Source: Pomacea canaliculata
Taxonomy: Eukaryota; Mollusca; Gastropoda; Architaenioglossa; Ampullariidae
Length of the DNA stretch: 64,000 bases
NCBI RefSeq assembly: GCF_003073045.1
Contig: NC_037602.1
Location: 7,922,464-7,986,463 of the forward strand
Reading direction: 5' to 3'
The number at the start of each line of letters is the position of its first letter. Position 1 is the first letter of the stretch. The notes under the pieces were generated by a model. It searched no databases. It was not told where the DNA came from and was given only the letters and a program-made list of their open reading frames with translations. The position numbers and the translations under genes are program-made. Positions 23,897 through 37,358 of the stretch are shown in pieces.

Positions 23897-26800
23897 ATGG
23901 CGGACGTTCTTGATCTCAAAGATGGCGAAGAATTTGAAGTCGACGAAGAAGGAGATCGTGAGTACAGTGTTTATTTTTTTTTATACGAATAAGTACAACG
24001 AGATTACCACAGGTCATTTAATCCAATACAGATTATGTTCATTCCGCAGTCTGTAGTTTGCAATATCCATACACTAAATTACTAGTCAGTGGTAGTTAAA
24101 ATATTATTAATGAATTATTTTCCTTTTTTGAGCCTCCTGTCTCCGACCAGTACACGAAGCTGGTTATGTTTAGTAGTCAGTGATGCCTAATCTTGGTTAA
24201 TTTCGTGTAATTGCAACAATTTCAGTGTGCTGTCCAGGTAGAAGATAATGAAAAGTGGACAAAGGGAAGCATTTTGGATAGAACTGGTTGGAAAAAGATA
24301 ATCAGTTTCTGTTGATTACTGTATTTGGAATGCTTACTGTAATTATAAATAAAGCGGCATCTCAAACTGATTGATTAGATTGTTTATATTTCACAAGTCT
24401 TGGTAAAACTGTATTTCTCTCTTTTTAGAGGGGCTGCAGAAACTGAAAGAAAAAGCTAAAAAAAGGAAGGGTCGTGGCTTTGGCGGAGGTAGGTATCACA
24501 ACAAATAGTTAAATATGAATTTCATATATATGATCCTTGCACATGTTGTACATTGCAGAATGATTTCTCATTATTGGCTTGAGGGTGTGATGATTGCTGT
24601 ATTCTTATTTTTTTAGTGGCGTTTTCCTTTACCTGCCTATTTTCTGTCAGCAATTCTCACTGAAATCCTTATTGTCATCCTAGTTTTTTTCCCTTGCCTG
24701 TAGCGTTTTTGTTTTTTCTGTACAGTTTTCTACTTTCCCATTAACTTTTTTCTCTGCCTATGGTGATAGGTCAAGCTATCTAATCTCAAATGCATATATT
24801 ATTTTTACAGATAAAATAATGAACTGTCTGAACTGTAGATCCAAACTATAGAGTCATAAACTTTTTTGACTGTAAAAACAATGTACAAATTTATTTGCCA
24901 AGTGACACCTTGCTAGGAACATGTCTTAATGATGGCCATCACCTTATCAACAATCACCATTAATGCACTTGTAGATGTCACTATATGCATTATTATATAT
25001 ACAAATGAGTACAAAAAAGAAAATTTCTCACCTTGTGCCCGTGCATTTGTGTACTCACCATCTCTGAAATGCGTAAATGGCCACTTGACAAAACAGTCAA
25101 AGAATGTATCTTGTAATAGCAAATACAGTGATCCCTTGTTTATCGTGGGAGATGCATTCCAAAACCACCCACGATAACCGAAAATCCGCAAAATAGTATT
25201 GGTATATTTATTTATGCATTTATACACTATATTAAGGCTTTATAAACCCTCCCCCATACTTTTACGCTACGTAAACCTTTCCCACTTACTTAATAGTCAC
25301 TTCTCCAGCAACAAACCAATTGTGTTTTGTTTACAAATGTGAATAGGCATGTAGCATCTCAGGCAAGTGATGCTGGTTCTCGTTTCAGAGTAAATACATG
25401 CACTATTTACTGTAATTCATATTAATTTTATTTATAATATTTGTTTATTGTTAGAATTAATATTAGTAATATATTTTTATGCACTTTGGGCTTTTTTCAT
25501 CTAAAAATTCATAAAATATTTATATTTTCCACTGATTGAATTTCGTAGAAAATCCACGAATCTTTTTTCCCATTAATTTCTTATAAAAAACCCCGATAGG
25601 TGAAGCCCAAAGTGGCGAGAGATTACTGTAAACATGATTTTTCTCTTTAAAATATCTAGATTATATCATCATGTATTATTTTATTATCTCCCTACTGTTA
25701 CAGGTAATAAGTATTAACACAATGAGCAAAATATTCACATGAGATAGAGCCAATATGATGGGTTGGTGTCACATAAGTACTAAAAATATGAAAGTGCAAA
25801 TCAGTGATATATAGCATATGCGGTTTGGTAAATTATTCAATCCAGGGACAGAATTTAAGTCCTGAAAGTGCATGGAAGGAATGACAAATAATCTTGTGTT
25901 AATCCTCAGTAAGGCTTAAAAGCAAACCCTTCCAAAGCTATATTTGATGCCCACAAAAAAGCTCATCCCTCTCTTGCATATGAAATGGAGCTCATTCATG
26001 CAAGCATCATCTTGAAATCAGAAAGAGGCCTTATGGGCCGTGTAGTGGCTGCTGATCTAGGTATCATGTGAATCTGGAATTCACTCTATGCTCCCACATT
26101 TACAAGTAACAAAGAATTAATGTCCTTGCCTATTTTTTATGTTTCGTTATGTAAAGTGCCATGAGCCATTTCTCATGGTTTGGTAAAGTGTTTTGTAAGT
26201 AATAATATTCTCATTTCTTGCTGCTTACGAATTTTATATGTGGAAACAGAGGGACCTACACGGAGTGGTGTTGAGCAATATGAAGGAATGGAAGTGGATG
26301 AAGAAACTTTGGGAGATGGCCCAGGACCCCAGCGCTGTGAGTATTAATAACATGGGAATACATATATGGATCTTTATTTTGGCGCATTGTGGAAAAGGAT
26401 CAATAACTTTGCTGGCCAAAAATTAAATATACCCATGATCCCAACAGCTGTCTGATCTATAATAGTAGTATAAATATTTGTACTTTTTTTTTTAAGCTGG
26501 CACCACAGACATTTCTCAGTTGATAAAAGATTAAAATAATGATAAATTAAAGACATTCATTGGTCCAGGCTGGACCACTAGCTATATGTCCAAGTATGCC
26601 TGATCAAATTCTTTAGTTATCACAAGTGAAACAACTTCTTAACTAAAGAGTGAAACATTTTTACCATTAAAACTGATCAGGTGGTTGGTGATGTAATGAC
26701 ACTCTGCCTCCTTGTTTATATGCTGTTTAGGGATGTGTGCATGTAACATGACACACAAAAAGGAGTAAATATTTTATGTAACCAGTTGCCATGTCTTATT

Positions 26801-27970
26801 AAGATGTTTTATTTCTTTACAGTTGAGTTGAGTGTTTTTAGTGAAAAGGCCACTTGTATGATGGTTGAGCACAGAACTGTACAGATTTGATAAATTATTG
26901 TACTCATTTTACAGCTGTAGAGGGCTGGATCTTATTTGTTACTGGGGTGCATGAAGAGGCACAGGAAGAAGACATCCGTGATGCTTTTGGGGAGTATGGA
27001 GAAATAAAAAATCTGCATCTTAACCTTGATCGACGCACTGGTTTCCTCAAGGTATAAATTTGTTTGTGTAGAAGTTTGGGTTTTGGGAGGGGTGGGTTTT
27101 TTTTTTAAACTTGTAAGAATCTCTAGCATTCATTGCATGGAAATGGATTCTATTTTATTTCACTCAGAGACCTTGAGATAGTTTAATAATTAATAATAAC
27201 AAACTTACTGCTGTAGCTTTTCTTTCAGTCAATTTTAATTCTGACCTGAACCAGTGTTATGGATATAATGTCCTTTTTTTGGATTGCTGATTAGAGCTAT
27301 ATATTTATGGTTACATGCAATCTGTGTGATATATTGCCTTATATTTATATTAATGTTAGACTTTGTATTGATTTGTTTACAGGGTTATGCCCTTGTGGAG
27401 TATGAAACATTCAAAGAAGCCCAGAGTGCTATGGACAACCTCAATGGCACAGAAATCCTGGGTCAGAAAATATCAGTTGATTGGTGTTTTGTTCGAGGAC
27501 CAAGGCAAAATAAGTAAGTTATTAATCCTTTTTAGCAGCCTGCTTTAAAATGTATGGGGTTTGAAATGTTATTCTTTTACCGGTATAGTAATCTCATGCT
27601 ACAAGTCCTGTTGAGAGCATGATGTCACAGCAGATATTTTCTTGCACCACTTGTAATGTTTTGATAACCCAGGAGCAGAGAATATGCAATGGAAAATGTC
27701 TACAAATTCAAATCTTGACTTGTAGTATTTGTTATTGTAGACTGTTTACAAGCTTGATAGTTCATGCTCTTTCATCCCAGTTACACACATATAAACCCTT
27801 TGATCTTGGTGACTTCACACCCATGCATGAAAGAATTTTATGTTTTAAAAGTGTTCACGAATCTAAAGAATTAAACATGCAAACACTATTATAATGATCC
27901 ATACTAAAATTTGTTCCCTCATATCTTCATTTTCAGAAGCCGCAGTAAAGATGACAGGAGGCGACGTTGA
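23897..27970 (+). CDS. RBM8A: RNA-binding protein 8A (Y14), exon junction complex
   Basis: Y14 pairs with Magoh in the exon junction complex, which marks spliced mRNAs for export, localisation and nonsense-mediated decay. Six exons join in frame to 169 residues: 23897-23957, 24429-24488, 26250-26336, 26915-27051, 27383-27513 and 27937-27970. The start [20 protein letters not shown], the basic stretch [15 protein letters not shown] and [20 protein letters not shown] match animal Y14 closely. The RRM spans about residues 78-156, with RNP2-like ILFVTG and RNP1-like KGYALVEY. As known for Y14, this RRM face binds Magoh rather than [14 protein letters not shown] follows and the tail is a short [10 protein letters not shown]. 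Length and order agree with the human protein (about 174 residues). A mariner-type MITE sits in intron 2. A poly(A) signal AATAAA lies at 28657-28662. Confidence 0.97.
25126..25628 (+). mobile_element. Tc1/mariner (pogo-like) MITE, full length
   Basis: The 503-bp element is bounded by TA dinucleotides and has imperfect terminal inverted repeats: CAGTGATCCCTTGTTTATCG at the left against CAGTAATCTCTCGCCACTTT read inward from the right. It has no transposase ORF. It lies within intron 2 of RBM8A. A 5'-truncated relative is at 61060-61307. Confidence 0.8.
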
Positions 27971-29029
27971 TTTTTTCTTCTCTTTCTATTATGGTTATCA
28001 TCCTCGCATTTTCCCTTTACATAATTTCCTTTTATAATGCACAGTTTGTTAGTGTTTGCTCTACCATAGACGCTTATAAACTTAAGATATGTGAAAATGG
28101 ACTGTAGAGTGAGAAGAAAACTTGGGTGTGTATGTGTAGAAATTTTTGAAGAATGTGTGTTGTGTGATAGAAAACTGTCAGAAAAAAGTAAGGCTTTCTC
28201 AAACAACCATGTCATGTCAAGTAAGTTGATTAATAACTATATATTAATCTGTGCTCTAGCATTTGTGAGAGAGCATGTTGAAATGATGGCGTCTTGAGAA
28301 TTTTAAATATAAATGTATTTGTCTAGCTTCCTTTTAGCAAGAAAATTCAACTTTTATTTGCAATTTAAATTTTCAACTCAACTCAGCAATGTAAATTTTC
28401 AACTCAGACTAGGTAGAACTACACTGTGTTGCTGAATTATTATAAGGTGATTTGACAGCTGTTCTAGTATTCTCATTGACCTCCCAAAGTGTTCTTTATT
28501 TAGCCTTTTGTTAGAATTGAAAATCAGTAGAATAAATACAAAGATGTTTTGAAAATATTTGTGAAGTTTTGACATATCTGAATGCATTTGTGGCTTTGGC
28601 TCCAATTCAACAGTCTAAACCACTTACATCTGTTATAATATTTACTGCATTGAACAAATAAAATTCAAGCAAGTGCATGGACACATTTTCATAAAATTTT
28701 GGGTACATTTACATGAACAGAAGAATATTGCTGAGAAGTGATTGGTACGCTGTTGGTCAGCACTGGAATGTTCCAATTCCAGATGTTGATGTTAAAGATC
28801 ATTTGCTTTCAAATTCACCCTACCTATTGCCTTTTTCCCTGCACCTCTGTTCTGAGACTGTATATAAATAAAATGAATTAAGACAGTGTTTCATGCTTTG
28901 GATACCCTAAAGATTGAGGAAAATAAGCAATTTTTATGCTTTTACATGTTTTTAGTGACAAAATAATTCTACAAATATGTAAAAACTGTTCAAATTTTGT
29001 GGTACTAACACATGTTCATCAAAATCCAA
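27971..29029. other. Convergent 3' region of RBM8A and SPAG8
   Basis: This 1.06 kb stretch holds the 3' UTRs of two convergent genes. RBM8A has AATAAA at 28657-28662 and another near 28866. On the minus strand TTTATT near 28492-28497 could serve SPAG8, in which case the two transcripts would overlap. No coding exon was seen. Confidence 0.45.
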
Positions 29030-32000
29030 TCACATTTTAGGATAATCTTCCAATTCATAGGGCTTGGGTTCATTCCAGTATTCTTCAATGGGTTTAGTGA
29101 AAGCATCATTTCGACGAAAAACTGTATCTCTTGTCTTTATTTGAGTTACACCCTGAAATCAAGAAATAATCAGTAAATAGCTTGCAATTTCTTGAAGCAT
29201 GATGTTAGACATAAAATGACCCCCTTTGCCACAAATGTCTCTTTATTCAACTCCCTTGGATTCTTATCTCGAGGTCACATCATTTAAAGAGATGTCTAGC
29301 TGGGATGTAAGGGAAGAGCAGTTCAGAGAAATAAGGTAGGTGCCAGCGAAGAAATTAAAACACACCAGGGACAGTTTGTACTGGATGCAAGAACCAGATG
29401 GGAAACCAGTGTAGAAAACAAAGGGGAGGGGTGACAATGTGTACAATCAAAAGGGTTTATTAAAGAGTAAAGCATATATTTTACTCTAAAAGAAATAGGA
29501 AGTCAGTAAAATGATATTTGAAATAGAAAATTTTTTTGTGAACAGATTGGAAAAGCTGTCTTAAAGTCTATTATCTTGTGACTGTCCTGCTACCTTAGGG
29601 CACTTGATATTTGCTCAAATTTTTTAAAAAGTTATAATAAATGATATGGGTAAACAAACAAAAAAATAAAGTAATGATTATAGATCTAAATAAGCAAAAA
29701 TCAATTTCTACCATGAATCCCTCTTGAAACACCACTTTTTTCAGGTCAAAAAGAAATTAGTTCTTTCCAATTAATTTAAAAATGCATATTTCTGTACACA
29801 ACATTTTCTTTTCCTGATATTGATGCATTTTCATCTTTGTCTTCATTTGCTTTTTGGTCAAGGAGAGCTGTTATGTGAAGGTTAGGGATTGTGAAGTAGC
29901 ATTCTGTTAGAAATCAATGTTCTTGGTGGTTTTTGCACAAATATTGTTGATTCTAGCAGGCATAAAATTTAGTCTAATACAGACCAAAGCACTAGTAAGT
30001 ATAAGAATGTACACAACAAACTGAAGAAATCTACTTTTGTTGAACAAGGTCAAAGTAGAACATAAATGTTAAACATACATGTAGTTTATCCTTGTGCTCA
30101 GTCCAAAATGTCACTGGTTGTTCTGTTCTGTAATTGTGATCCTGTAACACAAACAGTGTATTGTGAAATGGGCAGCTCAGTTTTGGACATTCACATTCTA
30201 AGCTTCTTGATGGTATACACATAACTGTATCTCACACACTTAATGCTTGTTAACTATGACAGCAACTTCCGGCAAGTCACCATCAAAAGCTTTCTATACC
30301 TTCCATTGCCAAAGAGGGAGAGGTAGTGTTTTTCAAATAACCCTTTGAACATAACAGCTGTAAAACCTGCGTGCGAGAGAGGTAAATTATTTTTTGTGCT
30401 TGAAATACAAAACTAAACAGGAAATCATGCAATTTTTGTAAGATTTTGTTTTGGCCATCATCTGAGTCTTTAAATCAAAAGAAAATGTTTCTGGAACAAC
30501 CAAGTAATGTCAGGATTACCTAGATTTCCCAGAATGGCTGAAGAGTTCTAAGTTCAAAGGATTAGTAAGTAACCTGTGTATTAACCTAAGTTATTTAATC
30601 TTGTGTATTATGCTTAAACTATAATAAGTTCATTTAAACATCAAAATAACATACATGACTGTTTGTATGCAAGTCAGAAATATTATTTAGGGTATGTACA
30701 TGTATATGTGTGTGTGTGTGTCTGTTGCAAATCAAAATGAAGGATTACTCTTGTGGGTGCAGGTGGCTTTGATTCAAATTCAAAGTCATAGTCGACCATT
30801 TTCACAGAACGGAAGTCAGTCGGTTCTGGTTCTGGTTCTGGTCCCACTTTCTTCTCTTCACTGCATATATAAAAACTAGGATCAGCATGACACAGGATTA
30901 GGGTTAGAAGAAAGAGAACAAAAAGCTGACAGTCTTGCTGATCAAATAAAACTATTTTAACCACTGCTGTTCTTTTAGCTTTCAAACTAAATACATAAAT
31001 CTATAAAATTAACTTTGAATTATACTGACAATGGAAAAAAACATATACATCTGCATAAATTGAACATCTTGTAAGTCTCTGTAATGTACCATAGGTTTTT
31101 TCAATATATTTCTCAAAGAGCAAATATGAAAGCTTTGACTACCTTATCTTTTGATAAACAGTTTCATGATTTTAAATCTATGGGCAGCTTTGCATGTCTT
31201 TGCTCTAGACAATGTAGTTTCTATATTTATTTTGCTATTTTAGTAGCATGTCTCTCAGTTGAAGCTATACAGATGTGTATAGGTGGACTGATGGTCTGCC
31301 GAGACCAACACTTATCCTCTTGCGAAGTTCCTTGCTGTTAGTCTCATCAAGCTTAAACCATGAATGTGACTAAATTAGAAGCTGTTTGCTTTAGAGCCTT
31401 GTTATAGTAGTTAAATGAAATAAATCGCTTGCATGCAACCCATTAATACAAGTTGAAGAGATCAATGTAATTAATACATTATTAATACTCATCAACTACT
31501 TACCATATTTGGGCAAACAGCATTCTCCTCATTAGTTCTTTTCTTCTTCCTGAAAAGATTATTATCATCTGTTATTGTCATTGTTACTCAGTGACAGTGG
31601 TGACTACTGTGGTTTGGTCTGTTTGCATCAAAGTAAATATTAAACAGCTTGCATGTGTAACTTGTAACATCTTTTTACATGCATGTTTTTTTGTGTGAGT
31701 GTGTGTGGATGAGTGTGTATGCATGTGATGAGTGATCATTTTTGCACATCCAACAGACTGTTGCGCAATGTTCCTGTGTTTCTACTACTGTAGGTACATC
31801 ACTTTGAACCTTGCTGATGCTGAGGAATCATGTTCAGTAAATTTTATTTTATTATTTTATAAAATAATAGCACAATAACTATACAGTCATATAAACTATA
31901 AAGACAAAAATATTGTTGATTCAGATAGTGATAACCGAAAAGACAGACTTAAAAAAAGTGAAATAATAGGCAGTATTGTCCAGCAGAAAAAACGTTTTCT

Positions 32001-33007
32001 TCAAGCATGCCATTCATTTCTGGACCTTGTATTTAAAGCAGTACAAAAAGTAACAATGATGAATAAATCTGAAGCAGTCTACACTTTTTCATCAGAAAAA
32101 TTAGACTTTGACAATGAGACCACTTTTTATAAGTTTTTATAACGACAGTGTAAAATCTTCAAAATATGGTCTTCCACGTACCCATTACGTGTAACATTGA
32201 ACTATACCTGTCTGTCTGACAGATGTAATTTCTGGTGGTGTATAAGAGATACGGTGAATAGTTTTGTTTTCACATCTGGCATTGAAGTCTGCAGATAGGA
32301 CTCCTCGATGACCATGGCGTAGCTCTTTAGCTAGGCTGGTGACTTCTCCTCCAATTTTGACATCTGGATCGATGTCTTTCACAGCTCTCTACAAAAAAAG
32401 CCAATAGATAAACTACAGTATTGCTGTCTTTCTGAAAATATCTCCAACATACCTCTTCCTTCATAAAAAAAAATAAAAATAAAATAGAATAATTTCTCAA
32501 AATTAAAAAAAAAAAGTTGTACTTGTATGTATCAGTGCCTGTGTATGTTAATATCTGTTTGTGTGTGTATGTGTCTCCACTCGCATACCTGCTTATTCCT
32601 TATGGTGTGTTAAAGCCTTTTTTAAAAAAATTGTCACTATTTGACATCTTCTAAATAATTATTAACAAAGACCGCTGCTTGGGCATCACGCTGTCAGCTA
32701 AATTGTCTCCAACCCGTGGGCAAAAGGAGGCTTTTTATCTCATACATTATCTCACATATTGTACACACAAGAACACAAGACTATATATAGGGTATGATTT
32801 CCTTGGGTCAACATTGGTGTGTGCTTGGGCAGTGTAATCTAATAGGGATGGACAATGATGAACGTAGACAGAAGCTGTTGTACCTTTGTATCTTTTTCTC
32901 TCTTCAAAAACTATCATACTTACTTCCTCCACCCAGTTTTCCAGAAGACATTTAGCGTTTGAATTACCGACAGGAATTTCGTTTCGGCCATCGCTTAGCA
33001 CGCTCAT
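29030..33007 (-). CDS. SPAG8: Sperm-associated antigen 8 (SPAG8)
   Basis: SPAG8 is a microtubule inner protein of sperm and cilia axonemes. Six minus-strand exons join in phase: 33007-32924, 32388-32208, 31549-31504, 30860-30749, 30141-30079 and 29152-29030, giving 202 residues from the ATG at 33007. An in-frame ATG at 33085 would add 26. Matches to human SPAG8 as I remember it run in order: KCLLENWVEERAV, HGHRGVLS, RRKELMRRMLFAQICEE, PPAPTRDHNYRTEQPVTFW and RDTVFRRNDAFTKPIEEYW, ending YELEDYPKM. The human protein has a long Gly/Ser-rich amino half that is absent here, so this is the compact conserved core. A short Glu-Pro repeat (PEPEPEP) lies in exon 4. Confidence 0.9.
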
Positions 33008-34298
33008 GTTTGCTTTTTCACTAGCATCAACAACGGTAGAGTCAGGACGAGCAGCACAGCGGAAGTAAGCGTTACTAAGCAGCATAAGGGAAACTACTCT
33101 CTGTAAGGATTTTTTTCCGTTGCCTCCCTTAGAATACAGTTCACCTGTCCTTCCAAAGGTAAAATATTCCAAAAGATGCTATGGTTGATGTTAAGATGGA
33201 AGAAATGCCAATGTAAGCCGTTTTTAATTTTAAATATAATTATTTAGTATCGTGACTTAAAGGAAAAACAAACTTCTTTTAATAATCTTTACTATATATT
33301 TTTTAATTCTCGCACGACGTGTGTCGTCTGCTAGTATAAGTACATTCGTTTGTATTGTTTTGCAGCATCAGGTGATCGACGAAGCTCATAAATATATAGG
33401 ATCTTTTTTTATTTAAAAAAAATATTAAAAAATGATAATGATCATGATGATGTAAAATTTGTAAAGCGCATACTCACACTTCTAAAGAGCATGCTTTAAA
33501 CACCTAAAAACGAAACATGAACACCATACGAGGGATAGGAAAACAAACAAATAACATATGAACTATAAAAGAATAAACAAGAGTACTAAAGAAGAATACA
33601 ATCAAATACAGAAAACGCAAAAAGGAATCAAACAACAAGAACAAGAACTGACAATAACATGATATTACAGAAGGAAGACAAGCAGATAAGGGTATGAAAA
33701 AGAACTAGCTTTGTGGGGAAAACACTTTTTAATTACATCCTTCTGTGTATGTTAAACTGTCGAGTCATCTGTAGACTTGTAAGTACAGCGCATGGAACTC
33801 GTATCTACACTGGAAAGGTGTTTTATCAAATCGTCATTGGCGGCAGCAGGAACGGAAGAAGTAATAATGACAACGAATATGAAGGCGTCATAGACTTGAT
33901 ACTTGATTATTCTACTTTTCTACGAGGATTTCCTAGCTGCATACACGTGATTTGGGGGGCAGTCAGATCAGATCCGGACAAATCACCCGTAAAGTCTTCC
34001 TAGTAAACGATATTAAGATGCGTCACCTAGGATCCATGCAACTGTGGAGAGGGAAACCACGACACAACAGGTCCTGGGCTGCAGACTCACCTTTACCTCA
34101 ACCAGCTACTTATCCACACCTTGCCAACTAGTTTTGGGAAATGACCAAGGACATGGGAAGAAAACAAAACTGCCCAGTTGATGACAAGATCAGGAGTTTA
34201 GACACGAAGCTACCCGTCGAAAAAATAAATATAAGAAGTATAAAGCAATGTTTTCTGCGAGGCTTGGCTGAAGTGGGTGGGTGTGGGAAGGGGATCAC
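33008..34298. other. Intergenic, AT-rich
   Basis: The SPAG8 promoter should lie in the first 200 bases (to about 33200). Beyond this the sequence is AT-rich. A small block at about 34090-34125 on the minus strand is bounded by AG and GTGAGT and could be the last exon of the unknown gene that follows; it contains stops in every frame. Confidence 0.35.
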
Positions 34299-36655
34299 TT
34301 GTAAACAACAACAGGAGCAGTGGATCCTCTTCACGATCGAAGGCTTAGTGATGGCCAGAGCACAGCTCTTGACGGTTGTCTTATCAATCACGCCCTGCGC
34401 CATGGGTCCCCCAGTTTTTTTGTCGAGCGACCGACGAGTGGGTTGGAAGCAATGGTTCATGCGCTTAGCAGCAGCGAGGGCTCCAGCACTGGCAGTCTGT
34501 GGGGCGTAACCATTGGTGACGGCCTGCGACCGAAAGGAAAAGAACGGTCCGGCTAAAGATCTTGATTCCGGGTCAGCAGCAAAGCGTGAGCGGGTCACAC
34601 GAAAGGTACTCGTATTATTTGCACCACTCCAGAATCAAGCTGATAATGTGTGAGTGTGTGTGAGTGAGTGTTCGTGCGTGCGTGCGTGCAAACATAAATA
34701 CAAACACGCGGGTACATGTGGGGAAAAGGGAGTGAGAGAATCTATGAGGGAGGCACGTGTAATAAAAGGATGAATGCCATCATAGCCATGTGTGCTGTAT
34801 AATGCGTTTATAATTTTTGTAACTCTCACATATCTAACTTATCCTACAGAAAACGCTTTGATAAGCAGTTGAACACTTTTTCAAATAAACCTGCAACAAA
34901 GCCACCCAGCTCCGTTTTCTTTTCTTCTTCTTAATTATTCACGGGAAAACAGCATCTTAAAACGAGATACAATTACGTGTACTATAGTTAAAAGCTAGAC
35001 CAAATGATACTGAAAAATGTATTAATTTTCTAGTGAAATACTTCTTCCAATTTTCTTGAAAAAAATGTGATTTTTCACATAGTATAAATAAGCAAACTGG
35101 TCAAATTTTGGCTTGTCATGTTAATGCATTACAAAGATTATTAACATCTTGGCTATCCTTATTATCATTGTTATTGTTTTCCTTTTTATATAATGACACT
35201 CTTATATTTACTTTTATTCAAGCTTTACACGAGGAAAGTGTATAGGGGGGGGGGGGAGTGCTAATTGTGTATAATGTCAATTTTTACATACCTCTCAAGG
35301 AGTAAATGTCTAAAAAAATAAAAAATAAACAGAGAGGTATCGTCTTTTTGCTCTCTATTTGTAACTTATCACATCATCATAGGTCACATAATTTGCACGA
35401 ACAAGTCCCAAAAGGATTAAAACCTTAATTAGAGGCAATTTTACAACTGCACAGCTACTGATCTTAATTTGCTGCTAAAACATTCGTGGGGGGTTCGGGG
35501 TACTGTGCGACATACGAGGGTATGGATGGGGTTGGGGGCGGGGGAGTCTGATCTTTGGGTAGCTATTAGCTCCGAGGGTCATATAATGTCTTTTCCACGG
35601 TGCGTGTGCCAGACAACGACGACAAATACAATGAGCCGTCGTCACGACCACACGCGCCTGTTGGTCGACCTCTGACCTTTTTATATCGATCGGGAGGATC
35701 GATTCTGCAATGTCTTGGACAGAACGTCGTTTATATAAGAGCGGCAACCGCTCCTCCACGACTTGCGAGATTTTCTCCCCTATCTCTTTTGCTTGCTTGC
35801 ACTTGCACTGTTCTTGTATGGTGTGATGCACCTTACCTGCTGCAGCAGCATGGAGAAGCTACGGACTGCCTCACGTCTCCACGGTGTCGCGTAGCAAAGA
35901 CGATGAACGAGGGATGGATCGACCACGTGACTAGAGTGAGAGACTATGCATGAGATTCCTGTTGTCTAGTGCAGTTCGTACGACTTAAAATCTCAATCAT
36001 CCTATACTGAGCCCTCTTCTTTCTTCGTCCTGCATGGCTCTCCATGAAACGAGCAACCTGACATAACCGACGATGCATTCGGTTGTTTTTGTTTTGTTGC
36101 ACCGGAGCTTATAATGACAGCTCGACCGGAACGTATGGAGACTTCTCAACTGGAAGACTTGTGTCAGAGGATAAGAGTGGTTAATAACGATGAAACCAAA
36201 AGAGTGATCTGTGTCGTGTGCAAAAATTTTTAAAAAGTATATATGAAGCAGTAAGCAATCCCATCGTGATGCAGTTTTCTCTCTCGAGGTAAGACCTAGA
36301 CGACATCTGGTGACGAGAAGGTGAATCTCCTCAATGTTGACGCAAAGCCAAGACAAAGAGCTGATCTCCCAATCCGTCATGTTTTTTTTTTTTCTTCTTC
36401 TTCTTTTCCTAGACAGTTGCCTTAGCGTGAGGGTCTTGCTAACTGTTACCTTTTGAATATTTTCTTTCTTCACGAAAACAGTTTCTCTGTGTGGTCTGAT
36501 CGCGCGTGTCTTCAAGACAACGAGGAGCGGAGGCTGTGAGTTCGCATCTTGTTCTGGAAGAGGTGGGATGTTTACTGGCCTAGACTTGTAGACAGTCGAC
36601 TTAAATTGCTTCTTGTTCGCCGCAAGACCTCTGTCAAGAACATCTTCCTGTGGCG
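34299..36655 (-). CDS. Unidentified gene, two exon-like blocks
   Basis: I do not recognise this protein. A block at 36655-36450 follows TATTTCTAG, is open (EDVLDRGLAANKKQFKST, SRPVNIPPLPEQDANSQP, HRETVFVKKENIQK) and ends at GTAACA in phase 0. A second block at 34523-34299 follows a pyrimidine tract and GTCGCAG, reads VTNGYAPQTASAGALAAA and KRMNHCFQPTRRSLDKKTGG, and ends at GTGATC. Both are phase 0 and could join directly. Another candidate exon lies near 35930-35837 with a good GTAAGG donor. No start or stop exon was identified. Composition is basic and Pro/Ser-rich with no known domain. Confidence 0.4.
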
Positions 36656-37196
36656 CTAGAAATACAACGAAAGTGAGGCGAATGCTGGTGAACTACAAAG
36701 TGTGGGGATGTTTTAGAAATGCTGTTGAATCCCGAACCTTATTGCCAAGTGGAGAAACGTGAAGGAAAAAATATGAAAAGTATTTCAGAAATTTTTTTAA
36801 TGACTTATTCAAAAATAGAAATATTGGCACTAGTATATCTCCAGAATATCTTCATAATTTCGGAGAGTCAAAGTGATTGAATGACCACACCCAGCAGCTG
36901 ACATACGCGTCTCCAAGTTGTTTTTTTCAGATGACATATGTGTCTTTAGGTTAGTTTGAACGAATGGTATATTTTGTTTCTACCTACGTCTTGCGTACCA
37001 CCACCACCAACAATATCTCCACTACGAAAATTTAAAAAAAAAAGTCGTTTGATAGTTGCCTGTGATAAGAGAGAGAAGCAGTCATTGTCATTTTAATTCA
37101 CGCAGCGTTCCGACACTGTCCCGTGAATGCCAGCTTGACTTTAATGAGGTTAGTCTTCAACTCGTTAAACCGTTCAGTGATTGAAAATTCGCTTCT
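36656..37196. other. Promoter side of the FAM184-like gene
   Basis: No exon or repeat was recognised. This is the region between the unknown minus-strand exons and the first plus-strand ATG, so it may carry a divergent promoter. Confidence 0.3.
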
Positions 37197-37337
37197 ATGG
37201 ACAAGGAAACCAAATGTCTGTGTGCGTACTCTGGTCTTGATACTGAAGTAGATGACTGTCACCAGCTGACGGCCGGGTTTTCACCAGTGGACATGAAAAG
37301 TGAAACAACCCCTCTGGGTGTGCTGTGGGCTTACTGA
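37197..37337 (+). CDS. Upstream ORF of the FAM184-like gene
   Basis: A 46-codon ORF (MDKETKCLCAYSGLDTEVDD...) ends with TGA 21 bases before the ATG of the FAM184-like coding sequence. No splice site separates them obviously, so if the transcript starts upstream this is a uORF that could lower translation of the main frame. It has no known domain and may not be translated. Confidence 0.3.
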   Translation: MDKETKCLCAYSGLDTEVDDCHQLTAGFSPVDMKSETTPLGVLWAY

Positions 37338-37358
37338 AGTAAGCAGAGATTTGTTAAC

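Noticed and set aside
34141-34509. 122-codon plus-strand frame
   Set aside because: It is antisense to the better-supported minus exon block at 34523-34299 and has no splice borders or family match.
35690-35745. TATATAA-type boxes as a core promoter
   Set aside because: The motif is nearly palindromic, so direction is unclear, and no first exon could be attached on either strand.
36000-36449. Continuation of the minus-strand frame past 36450
   Set aside because: The protein-like text ends at a GTAACA donor; beyond it the translation looks like intron.
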